From a virus: a stretch of DNA of 56,988 nt. Below are positions 35,351 to 43,582 of this stretch, piece after piece. Each line of letters opens with the position of its first letter. Positions within the stretch are counted from its first letter, which is position 1. The stretch is from the IMG/VR virus record IMGVR_UViG_3300009788_000017, positions 1 to 56,988 of that record; one strand, given 5' to 3'. The translations under genes and the position numbers were made by a program. Under the pieces are notes generated by a model. It was not told where the DNA came from. It did no database searches and saw only the letters and a program-made list of their open reading frames with translations.

Positions 35351-35461
35351 TCATCCTCGCTTCGCTTCAAAGACCCGGCGCTTTTCTTTCAGCTCGGGCG
35401 TCATTTGTGAGCACTGCCCCACTTCAGCCGGACAGAACATGCACTTGTAGGTTGGCTTCAT
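35351..35461 (-). pseudogene. Duplicated 3' end of the Cas4-like nuclease gene (36 aa)
   Basis: This frame encodes the last 35 residues of the neighbouring Cas4-like nuclease with 32 identical, including the three C-terminal cysteines (KCMFCPAEVGQC). The DNA is only about three-quarters identical to the in-gene copy, so it diverged some time ago or came from a relative. It starts with ATG overlapping the HNH stop (ATGA) and lies exactly on the other side of the HNH gene from the intact copy. Most simply, a leftover of an HNH-driven recombination; a free-standing Fe-S peptide is possible. Confidence 0.75.
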
Positions 35462-35976
35462 ATCACTCTCTTTCCGTGGTTAGGATGGAACTCTAGGTCT
35501 ACTTCTGCGGACTTCCTAGAGTTTGCGGCAGCTTCAAACTCGTCGAAGTACCCAAGAAATTTAACCTTGCCGTATGTCTTTATCTCGGCCTTCCACTTGC
35601 TTCGCGACTTCACCCAGTACACACCTACACACCCTGACGTATTGGCAGAAGTGAGCATGTAGTTGCGATGGTTCTGAGAGCAGCTGACATCACGTAAGTT
35701 AGCTATGTGATTATCGTCGCGATCTCCGTTGATGTGATCTATCTGTGCTGCAGGCTCAGCGCCTGTATGGTATATCCATATAAGTCGGTGCGCTTTATAC
35801 TGTCGCCTGCCAATACTTATATGCCGGTAGCCGTCCTGCAGTACACTACCAGCTTCACAGCCTCTTAGCTGTGGACGGCGAAGCGGCGGTGACTTCCAAA
35901 TCAACTTACCATCTACATACTCAAACAGCTCATGTAGGTCGTCTTTCGAAAGTGTAATGTGTCTCGACGCAACCAT
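35458..35976 (-). mobile_element. HNH homing endonuclease with AP2 domain (172 aa)
   Basis: A 172-residue free-standing homing endonuclease. The HNH core is AQIDHINGDRDDNHIANLRD (residues ~77-96), followed by an SCSQNHRNY zinc/bba segment and a C-terminal AP2 DNA-binding domain (SGCVGVYWVKSRSKWKAEIK; LGYFD). It begins 2 bases after the nuclease stop and is followed by a second copy of that gene's 3' end, so it most likely sits in or next to its own homing site. Confidence 0.88.
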
Positions 35977-35978
35977 TG

Positions 35979-36695
35979 CTAGCCCCTCTTGTTCTCGAAC
36001 TTACGCCGTTTCTCTTTAAGTTCAGGCGTCATTTGCGAGCACTGGCCAATCTCAGCCGGGCAGAACATACACTTATAGGTTGGCTTCTCAGGCCAGTTGC
36101 CAGACTCGTTGGCTAGCTGGATCAGCTCAGATCGGTCACCGAATTCCTGCCAGATAGCTTCCAGCTGATCCCGTGTGTACTCTACATATACCATCGGAGC
36201 TGTAGGATGGTCAACAAATACGTACGCGGTCGTTACTTTCTGAGCCTTGGGGTGCATGTCGAACACACCGGCCGTGAACATCCGCAGCTGGTCCGTGGAG
36301 TCCGTACGCACCTTGCCGGTCTTCCAGTCAATCATGACGATGTGCTCTTCACCACTGGCGCAGATCAAATCGAAGATCATCCGGCACCATGCCTGCTTGT
36401 CGAACCATGAGCACATCTTGCGCCGGGCGTTGAAGCAGACCTGGAGCTCGGCCTTGATCATGCTGCTGGCGCGGATCTTCTCGATCACCGGCGCGATCCA
36501 CTGGCGGCTGGGATGAAGAGGTGTGCCCTTGCCGATCGCATCCTCCAGCTCCTTGTGGACGTCCTTACCGCGCTGCAGGTGAGGCGAGTTGAAGTTCTCC
36601 TTCGGGAAGTCCTTCAGGATGTACTTGCCCTGGAACATCCGAGGGCACTGCTCAAAATCATTAAGTCGTGAGAACGACCAGGCTATGCGTGACAT
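35979..36695 (-). CDS. Cas4/AddB-like Fe-S nuclease, PD-(D/E)XK (238 aa)
   Basis: A 238-residue single-stranded DNA nuclease of the RecB/Cas4 family, presumably processing ends in recombination. Visible: SRLNDFEQCPR with Cys17, VHKEL with His47, RMIFDL (Asp109), MIDWKTGK (Asp123, Lys125), DQLRMF, and a C-terminal KCMFCPAEIGQC (Cys209, Cys212, Cys219). Cys17 plus the three C-terminal cysteines form the iron-sulfur ligand set of Cas4 and AddB. There is no Cas1/Cas2 or array nearby, so it is a stand-alone phage recombination nuclease. Driven by a promoter at 36722-36750. Confidence 0.88.
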   Translation of the reverse strand: MSRIAWSFSRLNDFEQCPRMFQGKYILKDFPKENFNSPHLQRGKDVHKELEDAIGKGTPLHPSRQWIAPVIEKIRASSMIKAELQVCFNARRKMCSWFDKQAWCRMIFDLICASGEEHIVMIDWKTGKVRTDSTDQLRMFTAGVFDMHPKAQKVTTAYVFVDHPTAPMVYVEYTRDQLEAIWQEFGDRSELIQLANESGNWPEKPTYKCMFCPAEIGQCSQMTPELKEKRRKFENKRG

Positions 36696-36721
36696 TGTGT
36701 ATCGTCTTTGAACTTACTAAG

Positions 36722-36750
36722 ACTATAAAATTACTTTCTACGTTCGTCAA
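36722..36750 (-). promoter_or_regulatory. Sigma-70-like promoter for the Cas4-like nuclease
   Basis: On the minus strand TTGACG (36745-36750), a 17-bp spacer and TATAGT (36722-36727), 27 bases before the ATG at 36695. It lies in the 58-base gap between polymerase and nuclease and would add transcription to the distal half of the operon. Confidence 0.65.
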
Positions 36751-36753
36751 GTA

Positions 36754-38652
36754 TTAAAGTTCTTTTAGTTGAGGCCAGTTAGCTCCGACCGATGCATCCC
36801 ACTTCAACGGCACCTCAAGATCCACACCCCATGCAGCCTTGTAGTCCATGGCGTTGAGCATGGCTCGAGCCTCCAAGATCTTCGACTCAGGGTAGTCCTC
36901 GGGTACGAGGTAGTGCAGGCCATCGTGGAGCGAGAACCAGAACAGCTGCTCCGGGAAGTGCTCACTCATCTGCTGGAGTCCAAGATCTGACATGTCAGCA
37001 CCGGACCCCTGGATCGGGAACATCAGCGCCGATGACTCGGACGACCATCGCATATCTGGGGACCAGTCATCGATAGCGAACCGGCGGCCGCCCAACGTCT
37101 CAGCGTACCCGACTGCTTTGGCAGTGGCGATGGCGTTGGACCAGTAGATCTTGATCCCGGGGAACATACGCTTGAATGTATCCTGCCAGTCTTTGGTCTT
37201 CAGGAAGTCCACGTTAAGTCCGTACTGCACGCGGGCTTGTATCCTCATTTTCCGTACGCCTACTCTGAAATTTTGGCTCAGGTTGATAAATTTCGCTGCA
37301 TACCTATAGCCATGTTCGCCGACGATGGCTATGTTGCCTGCCTCCTTGCCTTTCATAAATGCTTCGTAGCTCATGCCACTGATGGCGGCGCCGGTGAACG
37401 AGTGGAAGTCCATGTTCTTGGTGAATACGTTGCGCATCGCGATGTCACCTGACTTCTCCGCCATTAGCCGAGACTCCTGGCCGGCTGCGTCATACTCGAC
37501 GTGCTTATATCCGGCCGGCGGCTTGAGTAGCGCACGGAGCTGCTTGTTCCGAGGCCATTGGTGCAGCGCCACGCCGGTCTGGTATTTCTTTTTGGTCTTG
37601 GAGCTGTACGTTTTTCGACCAGTGTAGGTGCCGAACATCTTAGGCGATGGGTGCATGGTGTCACTGCCAAGATAGGTGCGTGCTTTCTTAGGGGCTTCAA
37701 TGTACTTCGACAGCTGAGTGTTGAGCTCGCGCCACCGTAGGATCTCCAACGCCCGGTCGTCATCGTCAGCCAGGTATGTCAGCGCAGCCTTGTCGGTGCT
37801 CGGCTCGCCGGTCTTGTCCGAGAAGTTCTTGGCGATCAGCTTCCACTTACCATAGAGCAGGGCGCCTAGTTGCTTTGGAGACCGGAGGATCTTACTGGGT
37901 GTCCAGAACGCGGTGTCCTCCATGACGCGTTTGGCTGCGGGCCCGGCATAGTTGCTGACGCCGAGCGAGAACTCGATATCGCGCATCTCAGTTACGATCG
38001 CAGGGCGGATGGAGTCAAGCAGCGAGAAGTCGATCGGCACGCCCATGAGCCAGCTCCGGGCCACCTCTGGGATCGACGAGCACTCGATCATGGCGGAGCT
38101 GATCTGCCGGTCTGTGAGTAGTGGGATGACCTGCTCTACGATCTTAGCGGTGATGATCGCATCCAGCTTGGCACGGGTCTCCCAGTACAACGCGCTACCA
38201 CCAGGCGTGTGCTCCTCCTTTTTCATCTGGAGGAACGCCTCAAGCCAAGGCTCGTCAGCGCAGAACTTCTTGGCGCCGTCAGCCAGTGACCACTTCGGGA
38301 TGCGCTCCTTGCGCTGGGAGTTGGCGTACCACTTCCAGAGCAGCATGGCGTCGACCCACTTGATGGCCTTAACTTCCTGCCAGTGTCCGGAGGCGATCAG
38401 CCAGGCCACGTCGAAGATGCCGTTCCAGGTGGTGACATACTCACCCTCGAGTCCTTGGAGCAGGCCACGCCAGTCTGACTGCTCCAGCAAGGAGCGGCCG
38501 TCAGCCTTGGCGATAGAGATGCAGTCGATCTGAGCCTTGCCCTCGGTGCCCCGCCACGGCTGCAGGGCGTACTCGCTGGGCTGATCGACCGCGGGCCCGG
38601 TCTCGATGTCGAGCGCGGTGGCGCCGAGGAGTTGGGTTCGTAGGTCAGTCAT
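36754..38652 (-). CDS. Family A DNA polymerase with 3'-5' exonuclease domain (632 aa)
   Basis: The 632-residue replicative polymerase. Exonuclease motifs: ALDIETGP (residues ~12-20), WNGIFDVAWL, and a later Tyr/Asp pair. Polymerase motif A is EYDAAGQESR with Asp388 and Glu393, T7-like in having Gly where E. coli has Gln708. Motif B reads R450-x3-K454 then FINLSQNFRVG: Leu458 lies where E. coli Pol I has Phe762, and the usual Y-G is F-R. Motif C is LHDG (Asp577, Gly578), lacking the usual Glu. No 5' nuclease domain. Confidence 0.92.
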   Translation of the reverse strand: MTDLRTQLLGATALDIETGPAVDQPSEYALQPWRGTEGKAQIDCISIAKADGRSLLEQSDWRGLLQGLEGEYVTTWNGIFDVAWLIASGHWQEVKAIKWVDAMLLWKWYANSQRKERIPKWSLADGAKKFCADEPWLEAFLQMKKEEHTPGGSALYWETRAKLDAIITAKIVEQVIPLLTDRQISSAMIECSSIPEVARSWLMGVPIDFSLLDSIRPAIVTEMRDIEFSLGVSNYAGPAAKRVMEDTAFWTPSKILRSPKQLGALLYGKWKLIAKNFSDKTGEPSTDKAALTYLADDDDRALEILRWRELNTQLSKYIEAPKKARTYLGSDTMHPSPKMFGTYTGRKTYSSKTKKKYQTGVALHQWPRNKQLRALLKPPAGYKHVEYDAAGQESRLMAEKSGDIAMRNVFTKNMDFHSFTGAAISGMSYEAFMKGKEAGNIAIVGEHGYRYAAKFINLSQNFRVGVRKMRIQARVQYGLNVDFLKTKDWQDTFKRMFPGIKIYWSNAIATAKAVGYAETLGGRRFAIDDWSPDMRWSSESSALMFPIQGSGADMSDLGLQQMSEHFPEQLFWFSLHDGLHYLVPEDYPESKILEARAMLNAMDYKAAWGVDLEVPLKWDASVGANWPQLKEL

Positions 38653-38896
38653 CCTTGGACGCCTTTTGAAAGTCCTTCAGCCACTGGAGTCCCGACTCGA
38701 TGCTACCTGCCACGTCAGCCAGTTGGTGTTCAAGGCACTGCACATGCCCTACAGGGATCACGGCGTACTTATCAGGATCGACATGGCTGCGCTTTAGGCC
38801 AGGGAGGTGTAGGGATTCAAGCGACGCAATACGCCTAGACATCTCACGTCGTGTCATGCCGCTATTGAATAGCTCGTTAGCTCGATCATCGTTCAT
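38645..38896 (-). CDS. Hypothetical protein (83 aa)
   Basis: An 83-residue charged helical protein (MNDDRANELFNSGMTRREMSRRI...). The motif resembles a short HTH-like or coiled region but is not assigned. It overlaps the polymerase gene by 8 bases and the primase-helicase gene as ATGA, so it is co-translated with the replication enzymes. Confidence 0.55.
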   Translation of the reverse strand: MNDDRANELFNSGMTRREMSRRIASLESLHLPGLKRSHVDPDKYAVIPVGHVQCLEHQLADVAGSIESGLQWLKDFQKASKDD

Positions 38897-41226
38897 TTCA
38901 CTTTCTCCAGGCCTGGGGCCAGCACGTCGTTAGGGGTTAGCAGCATCTGAGCTGCGCGGGTGGCCTCGTGCCCGACCATCTTGACGGTGGAGCCGGTCCA
39001 GTACTCGTGGTTGCGGATGCATCGCACGCGGACTTGACGAGAGTCGCCGATCTTGAGGGTGACGCGCGACAATTTCTTGGGTAGCGTCTTGGACACCTTG
39101 GCCCAGATGGGTCGGAGCTGAGACTCACATCGAACTGCCGCGGCGTCGCCGAGGCGGCTAGCCACGAACGCCTGGACAGTGTCGAAGCTCACGATGTCAG
39201 CAGCGAACGGACCCTCGTGGCACTCAACCGCGTCTTCGATGAGGATCTCAACGCGGGTCTTGCTGGCGTCGATCATCTCTCGCTTAGCGTCAGTCATCGG
39301 TGGGTGGGCTGCGTACTTGAAGCCCTTGATGTCGTAGTCCACGAACCAGCGCAGTAGGTGCGGCAGGTTGCCGTCATCTCGGAACCACTCCCAGAGCTCA
39401 TCGAAGTGCTCTTGAGATTGGACCCCGGCGATCTTGTAAATCCAGAACCGGCGGTCTCCCTTCTCCACGAACGCAGCATTGTCATGGTTGGTAAAGATGA
39501 TGAAATTGGCGTAGACCTTGGCCTGCCTCTCGGCGATACCCTTGACGTTGATCTCCAGCGTCGGCTCGGAGATGAGGTTCTTCAGCTTGTCGCTGACACC
39601 GAACCGGGTGCTGAACTTCATCTCGTCCAGACAGACCAACGTGGAGTTGGCCATGAATCCATTGAACTGGTTCTCCAGTCGCTCGGGGTTAATCATGGCG
39701 CAGTTGTGCTCGCCCATCATCTTCGCCATGACCTGGAATATAAACCCCTTACCTGCTCCCGGCTCTGAGACTAGCAGCGGCGCCCACGGTATCCGGACTT
39801 CAGGCTTGGTCACAGTCATCACGACCCAGTCCATGAAGATCTTACGGTCAATGTCATTCGGGAATAGCGCCTTGATGTGGCGGATGAACGGCGCGACTGC
39901 TGAGAGCTGGCAGTTATCTGCAGGCTTCATGTCACCCGGGCAGTGCCGGTTCCACATCTTGACGCCCTGCATCTTGACTATCTTTTCCGGGATCGGCGCA
40001 TAGATGGTGGATCGAACATCCTGCCTGAGTGGGTTCGCCATCCATCGGTTGAAAAGTTTAGCTTGCGACCCGACGAAAACATTGGAGTACTTGCGTTGGA
40101 AATCCTGGTACTGGTAAATGGCGTGCTCTCCAGACCTCGTACGGTCTGCGATCTTGCTTCCTTCTTCGATGAACAGAAATCGATCTACCCAGGCGTCCAG
40201 GGTATGCACCTCCGTGTTGCTGTCTGGCTGCATCGCGGCGTCGTATGGCGCCGGTACATCAGAGGGTGGGGGCGGTGGCACTCTCGGCGCCGGTGGTGCC
40301 TCAGGGACGTGCCCGCGCATCTCAGCTGCCCGCGTCTCTGCGAACCGGCTGACAGCACCGAGCACCTCAGCCTGGAGCTGGTCCTCAGTGATTGGCTCAG
40401 CGCCTTGGGGGCAGAGGTCCACGTTCATCCGGCGGATCTCGTCGCACACGTACTCAGCACTGAACCCCTGACTGATCAAGTAGCCTGCGTGAGATACGAG
40501 CTTGTGCGTGCGGTCACCAGGTGCCAGAACAACAGGTGCCTCGTACGCTGGCATTAGGTTCAGCCCGAACGCGTCAGTGACTGGCTGGTCCTTGCCAGGT
40601 GCTGGCGCCTTACCTGGCAGTGCAGGGGCCGCCATGACTGGAGCGTTGCTGGCAGCCTTTACCAGCTTCAGCGTCTGGTGCTGGGCGCCTGACTTATCCA
40701 TCAGCGTGACCAGGACAGGGTCCGACTTGCGGTGGCTGAAGCCTGGTATCCGCATGACTCGGTCCAAGTTGGCAACGCTGGCATCTCCGCCGAACGTCAC
40801 GGCGAGGCTGCGCTGTAGGATCTTAAACTTGTCGACAGGGCAGTCATTGACGAGCCAGTACAGGTGGAGCTTGTAAGGGCTCGACTGCACCACGATCGAT
40901 GGTCGAGGTAGATGAGCAGAGAGGCTAGCAACTGAGTGCTCTAGTGTCTCAGGCTGATCCAGGTCGATGAACAGGGCGCGGATGCCAGTGATTGCCTTGG
41001 CGGCTCGCATATTGCCTGCGTTGACCTGCATGAAGATCCCAGCGCCTTGCTCGTTGAGCTTGGCCAGTGCGGCCTCGTGCTTCTCGAACGTGCCGATCAT
41101 GACCCGGGCCAGTGGATCGCGGGGTTGCTTCTTGCGAATTTCTTTATTGTCGGTGAACGTCTGAAAGACGAATGGACCTTCACCGAGCGCCGTCAGAAAC
41201 TGCCGGGCTTGCATCAAATCAATCAT
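38893..41226 (-). CDS. PrimPol-SF3 primase-helicase (777 aa)
   Basis: A 777-residue replication initiator fusing an archaeo-eukaryotic-type primase with a superfamily-3 helicase. The primase part has IDLD (Asp88, Asp90), SSPYKLHLYWLV (His121) and NLDRVMRIPGFSHRK (Asp155), as in RepB-type primases. A Pro-rich linker follows (residues ~195-320). The helicase has SEPGAGKG (Lys493), TLVCLDEMKF and FIIFTNHD with an arginine-finger segment GDRRFW. It can make its own primers and unwind, so no host DnaG or DnaB is needed. Gene lies directly after the RHH gene. Confidence 0.88.
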   Translation of the reverse strand: MIDLMQARQFLTALGEGPFVFQTFTDNKEIRKKQPRDPLARVMIGTFEKHEAALAKLNEQGAGIFMQVNAGNMRAAKAITGIRALFIDLDQPETLEHSVASLSAHLPRPSIVVQSSPYKLHLYWLVNDCPVDKFKILQRSLAVTFGGDASVANLDRVMRIPGFSHRKSDPVLVTLMDKSGAQHQTLKLVKAASNAPVMAAPALPGKAPAPGKDQPVTDAFGLNLMPAYEAPVVLAPGDRTHKLVSHAGYLISQGFSAEYVCDEIRRMNVDLCPQGAEPITEDQLQAEVLGAVSRFAETRAAEMRGHVPEAPPAPRVPPPPPSDVPAPYDAAMQPDSNTEVHTLDAWVDRFLFIEEGSKIADRTRSGEHAIYQYQDFQRKYSNVFVGSQAKLFNRWMANPLRQDVRSTIYAPIPEKIVKMQGVKMWNRHCPGDMKPADNCQLSAVAPFIRHIKALFPNDIDRKIFMDWVVMTVTKPEVRIPWAPLLVSEPGAGKGFIFQVMAKMMGEHNCAMINPERLENQFNGFMANSTLVCLDEMKFSTRFGVSDKLKNLISEPTLEINVKGIAERQAKVYANFIIFTNHDNAAFVEKGDRRFWIYKIAGVQSQEHFDELWEWFRDDGNLPHLLRWFVDYDIKGFKYAAHPPMTDAKREMIDASKTRVEILIEDAVECHEGPFAADIVSFDTVQAFVASRLGDAAAVRCESQLRPIWAKVSKTLPKKLSRVTLKIGDSRQVRVRCIRNHEYWTGSTVKMVGHEATRAAQMLLTPNDVLAPGLEKVK

Positions 41227-41249
41227 ATTCGATACTCACTACAGGGGCG

Positions 41250-41459
41250 CTATTTCGCGGGGATATTCAGCCTGTCCATAGACTCAGTGAGCAGCTGATC
41301 GATGATGTTGCTTCTGTTCTTCTTGGGGTTCTTGGCCTTGACCGCGTCCACCAGTCGGTCGAGTCGGTCAGATGTGCTGGTCTTGATGGTGATGCTCAGC
41401 GCAACACAGGCGTCGGCTTGAGTGCCGGCCAGGTCTTCGAGTGACGATGTTGTAGCCAT
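41250..41459 (-). CDS. Ribbon-helix-helix regulator (69 aa)
   Basis: A 69-residue protein with the CopG-like ribbon-helix-helix outline: a beta strand (ALSITIKTSTS) then two helices (DRLDRLVDAVKAKN and RSNIIDQLLTESMDRL). I start it at ATG 41459, just downstream of the palindrome at 41461-41492 and the promoter at 41494-41522, rather than at the upstream frame. It is the first gene of the replication operon and is placed to repress its own promoter. Confidence 0.68.
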   Translation of the reverse strand: MATTSSLEDLAGTQADACVALSITIKTSTSDRLDRLVDAVKAKNPKKNRSNIIDQLLTESMDRLNIPAK

Positions 41460-41460
41460 C

Positions 41461-41492
41461 GGATCTATCCTAGTTGTGAATGGTATAGATCC
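41461..41492 (-). promoter_or_regulatory. Operator palindrome at the replication-operon promoter
   Basis: GGATCTAT (41461-41468) and ATAGATCC (41485-41492) form a perfect inverted repeat across a 16-base centre, between the -10 box and the RHH start codon. The same TATAGATCCTA-x-TATA core covers the promoter at 45 kb. Likely bound by the RHH protein or another repressor of both promoters. Confidence 0.68.
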
Positions 41493-41493
41493 T

Positions 41494-41522
41494 AATATAA
41501 TTCGTGAGATTAGTGCTGTCAA
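41494..41522 (-). promoter_or_regulatory. Strong sigma-70 promoter of the replication operon
   Basis: Minus-strand TTGACA (41517-41522), perfect consensus, a 17-bp spacer and TATATT (41494-41499). It drives the leftward operon from the RHH gene toward 27.15 kb and is followed directly by the operator palindrome. Confidence 0.8.
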
Positions 41523-41531
41523 CACGCAGGC

Positions 41532-41560
41532 ATAAAAAAGCCCGCGAAGGAGGGCGGGCT
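41532..41560 (-). terminator. Rho-independent terminator before the replication promoter
   Basis: Minus strand: AGCCCGC stem with GCGGGCT, an 8-base loop, then TTTTTT. It ends the transcript carrying the secreted-protein gene at 41597 and insulates the replication promoter from readthrough. Confidence 0.82.
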
Positions 41561-41596
41561 AAATACTTCAAGTCTTTAAACCGAAGGCTTGCAGGT

Positions 41597-41908
41597 TTAT
41601 GAGCTTCGCCAACCAACTTCGAGAGGGCCGTCACCCTGGTTAGCGATGGAGTCGTAGTTACCTGGCATGTCATCATTGCTGCGCATTGAGGGCGTGCTCG
41701 CCAAAATTACAGCTGCTTCCAGCTGCGGCACTGTTCGGGTGTCGATCACTGCGGGTACTTCCGCAATCATGGTTACCGGCTGGGCCTGATCCACTTCGAA
41801 CTGAAAGAACAGAGCCGGTTGCGCCATCAAAAGATTGGAGTCGGCCTGTGTGATCATCGGAGCAGTCAGAGCAGCGGCAATGGCAAGAGCGATAAAACCT
41901 TTGCGCAT
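41597..41908 (-). CDS. Secreted/periplasmic protein with signal peptide (103 aa)
   Basis: A 103-residue protein with a typical Sec signal: MRKG, a hydrophobic core (FIALAIAAALTAPMI) and a likely cleavage after TQA (residue ~22). The mature ~80 residues are acidic and have no cysteines. It is the last gene before the terminator at 41532-41560. Phage-encoded exported proteins can alter the envelope or block superinfection; the function here is unknown. A small palindrome (TTGAAC-TC-GTTCAA, 41927-41940) lies in its leader. Confidence 0.6.
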   Translation of the reverse strand: MRKGFIALAIAAALTAPMITQADSNLLMAQPALFFQFEVDQAQPVTMIAEVPAVIDTRTVPQLEAAVILASTPSMRSNDDMPGNYDSIANQGDGPLEVGWRSS

Positions 41909-41980
41909 TGTGACTCCTCTCGTTGGTTGAACTCGTTCAAAAGAGCTTTAACCTTAGCCGACCCAGTCGGTCAGATCAAG

Positions 41981-42238
41981 CTAGACTCGACCACGATCCA
42001 CACGTATAAGGTGGAATTCATCGCCAGCTTCCAAGCTGACTTGGATACTCTCGCCTTGTCCGATGACCATCACCCCGTTTTCGGACGCCGTAATAGTACC
42101 GTCTGTGTCAGTGGAAAATGCCGACTCTTCAGGCATCTTGCTCTGGATCAGGATCGGGCCTGTGGATACGACGGCCTTGAACTTGTACGTGCCGGGCGGG
42201 TACTCCAGCGGGTCGAGATCGGCTAATTTAGTCGCCAT
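41981..42238 (-). CDS. Small beta-rich protein beside the adhesin gene (85 aa)
   Basis: An 85-residue beta-rich acidic protein (GTYKFKAVVSTGPILIQSK..., TASENGVMVIGQGES). It has no signal peptide. It lies directly downstream of the adhesin-like gene at 42259 and may be a chaperone, cap or decoration partner. No family recognised. Confidence 0.5.
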   Translation of the reverse strand: MATKLADLDPLEYPPGTYKFKAVVSTGPILIQSKMPEESAFSTDTDGTITASENGVMVIGQGESIQVSLEAGDEFHLIRVDRGRV

Positions 42239-42258
42239 CTATTTATCCTCTATGTTGA

Positions 42259-43524
42259 TCATGTCAGGTTCGCCATGAAGCTGTCACTCTTGGCTTCATT
42301 TACTATCTTCAGAGATTCTACCGCTTGGAATGATGGGTTTATTTCTATAGTGGTTAGCAGAGTTGACCAGTCAGTTGGCGCATCTCCAGTGGCAATAGTG
42401 ACTTTTGAGAGTGCGTCTACCCACATACTAATCCCATCAGTTCCAGCGCGCACCCTTACATTTAATTGCTGACCAAAAACATAATTCAGGGCTGCTGCGG
42501 ATGTAGACACAATCACTTCCGTCCCTGCTGCTATCCGTTTCTTTAGGTGTATCTGATCATTTGTCTGATCGTATGTGGCCCGCAAATAATTGTTTGATGT
42601 GCCGTCACTGAAGTCGAATATAAGCGCATCACTGCCTTTGTCGTCAGTGGCGTCAAACTGAACAGTAGGCTTTACTTGAGCACTGATGCCGTTAGCCGGG
42701 AAGGGCCGGGCTCGCGTTTGTGATGTAGCGGCTCTGATTACAGTGCTGCCTGCGGTTGAGATATAACTGGTTGCGAAATCATTATCCTCTGGCTGTAGCC
42801 CCCAGATAAACACAGTAGTGGTTGAAGCGTTGTTCCAGTCCGGTCTTAGGTCTACATTCCTGCTCCCACCACCAGCTGTTGGCGTTACTGTTAGCTCAAC
42901 CCTCCAAATACCTGTTGAACCAAGCTGCTCTATCTTTGTTGTCGCCGTGCCTAGCGTAGAGGTTTGCGCGGTGCCCTCGGTCGGCACATTTGCAATCCAG
43001 TCGAATTGCTGCGTGTAGTGCGTGACATTGGTTGTGTCGTTAACGCGAAACAGAAATTTGTCACTGGTGCCCTCGCTGACAAAGAGGCTCACCGTAAACG
43101 GGACGGCTGCAGAGAATGTGCCGCCTATTACTTTGGCTAGATTGGGGAACGCTGATATTCCATCGCCTTGCATACTATAGGCGGTCGTTGTTCCATCTGG
43201 AGCTGTGGCGGCTGCTGGAGTTACTGACATGCCAACAGCTGTATAACTGGCATCATCGAACAATTCAGAGAACGTGGCTAGGTTCTCAGCCGTATCCTCA
43301 AGCAATACGCCATCGCCTGATGCGAATGCTGGATTGTTGGCTGTAGAAGTAACCAAAACACCAGAGCTATTTATCCCAGTCTGATCTCCGGCGCGGGTGA
43401 ATGTGAAGTCTGCAACCGACGTTAGAAACACCCACTGATTCAAAAGCACTTGCTGAACGAACGATCCGATCTGAATAGACCGGCGGAAGGATGAGTGTAC
43501 TATGCTGCGGAAGATGCTTGTCAT
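42259..43524 (-). CDS. Adhesin-like virion protein with lectin-type beta-sandwich domains (421 aa)
   Basis: A 421-residue, Thr/Ser/Ala-rich beta protein without a signal peptide. Residues ~75-260 read like a concanavalin/CBM-type phage appendage domain (NLATFSELFDDASYTAVGMS, then PDGTTTAYSMQGDG); residues ~280-410 form a second similar domain. Such modules lie on tail fibres or head fibres and bind sugars. It is on the strand opposite to the structural operon. Confidence 0.58.
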   Translation of the reverse strand: MTSIFRSIVHSSFRRSIQIGSFVQQVLLNQWVFLTSVADFTFTRAGDQTGINSSGVLVTSTANNPAFASGDGVLLEDTAENLATFSELFDDASYTAVGMSVTPAAATAPDGTTTAYSMQGDGISAFPNLAKVIGGTFSAAVPFTVSLFVSEGTSDKFLFRVNDTTNVTHYTQQFDWIANVPTEGTAQTSTLGTATTKIEQLGSTGIWRVELTVTPTAGGGSRNVDLRPDWNNASTTTVFIWGLQPEDNDFATSYISTAGSTVIRAATSQTRARPFPANGISAQVKPTVQFDATDDKGSDALIFDFSDGTSNNYLRATYDQTNDQIHLKKRIAAGTEVIVSTSAAALNYVFGQQLNVRVRAGTDGISMWVDALSKVTIATGDAPTDWSTLLTTIEINPSFQAVESLKIVNEAKSDSFMANLT

Positions 43525-43528
43525 GCGG

Positions 43529-43558
43529 CTCGGCCACTAAGTTACCTTAATGGCCGAG
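43529..43558 (-). promoter_or_regulatory. Leader hairpin at the adhesin start
   Basis: CTCGGCCA (43529-43536) and TGGCCGAG (43551-43558) make a perfect 8-bp stem around a 14-base loop. On the transcript it ends 4 bases before the ATG at 43524 and puts the AAGG Shine-Dalgarno in the loop. It may control translation. No T-run follows, so it is not an intrinsic terminator. Confidence 0.55.
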
Positions 43559-43582
43559 TATAGCTGACCTACTAAGGGAAGG

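Noticed and set aside
35351-36695. Intron or intein at the HNH/nuclease locus
   Set aside because: The nuclease gene upstream of the HNH is complete with its own stop, so no splicing is needed; the extra tail is a duplicate instead.
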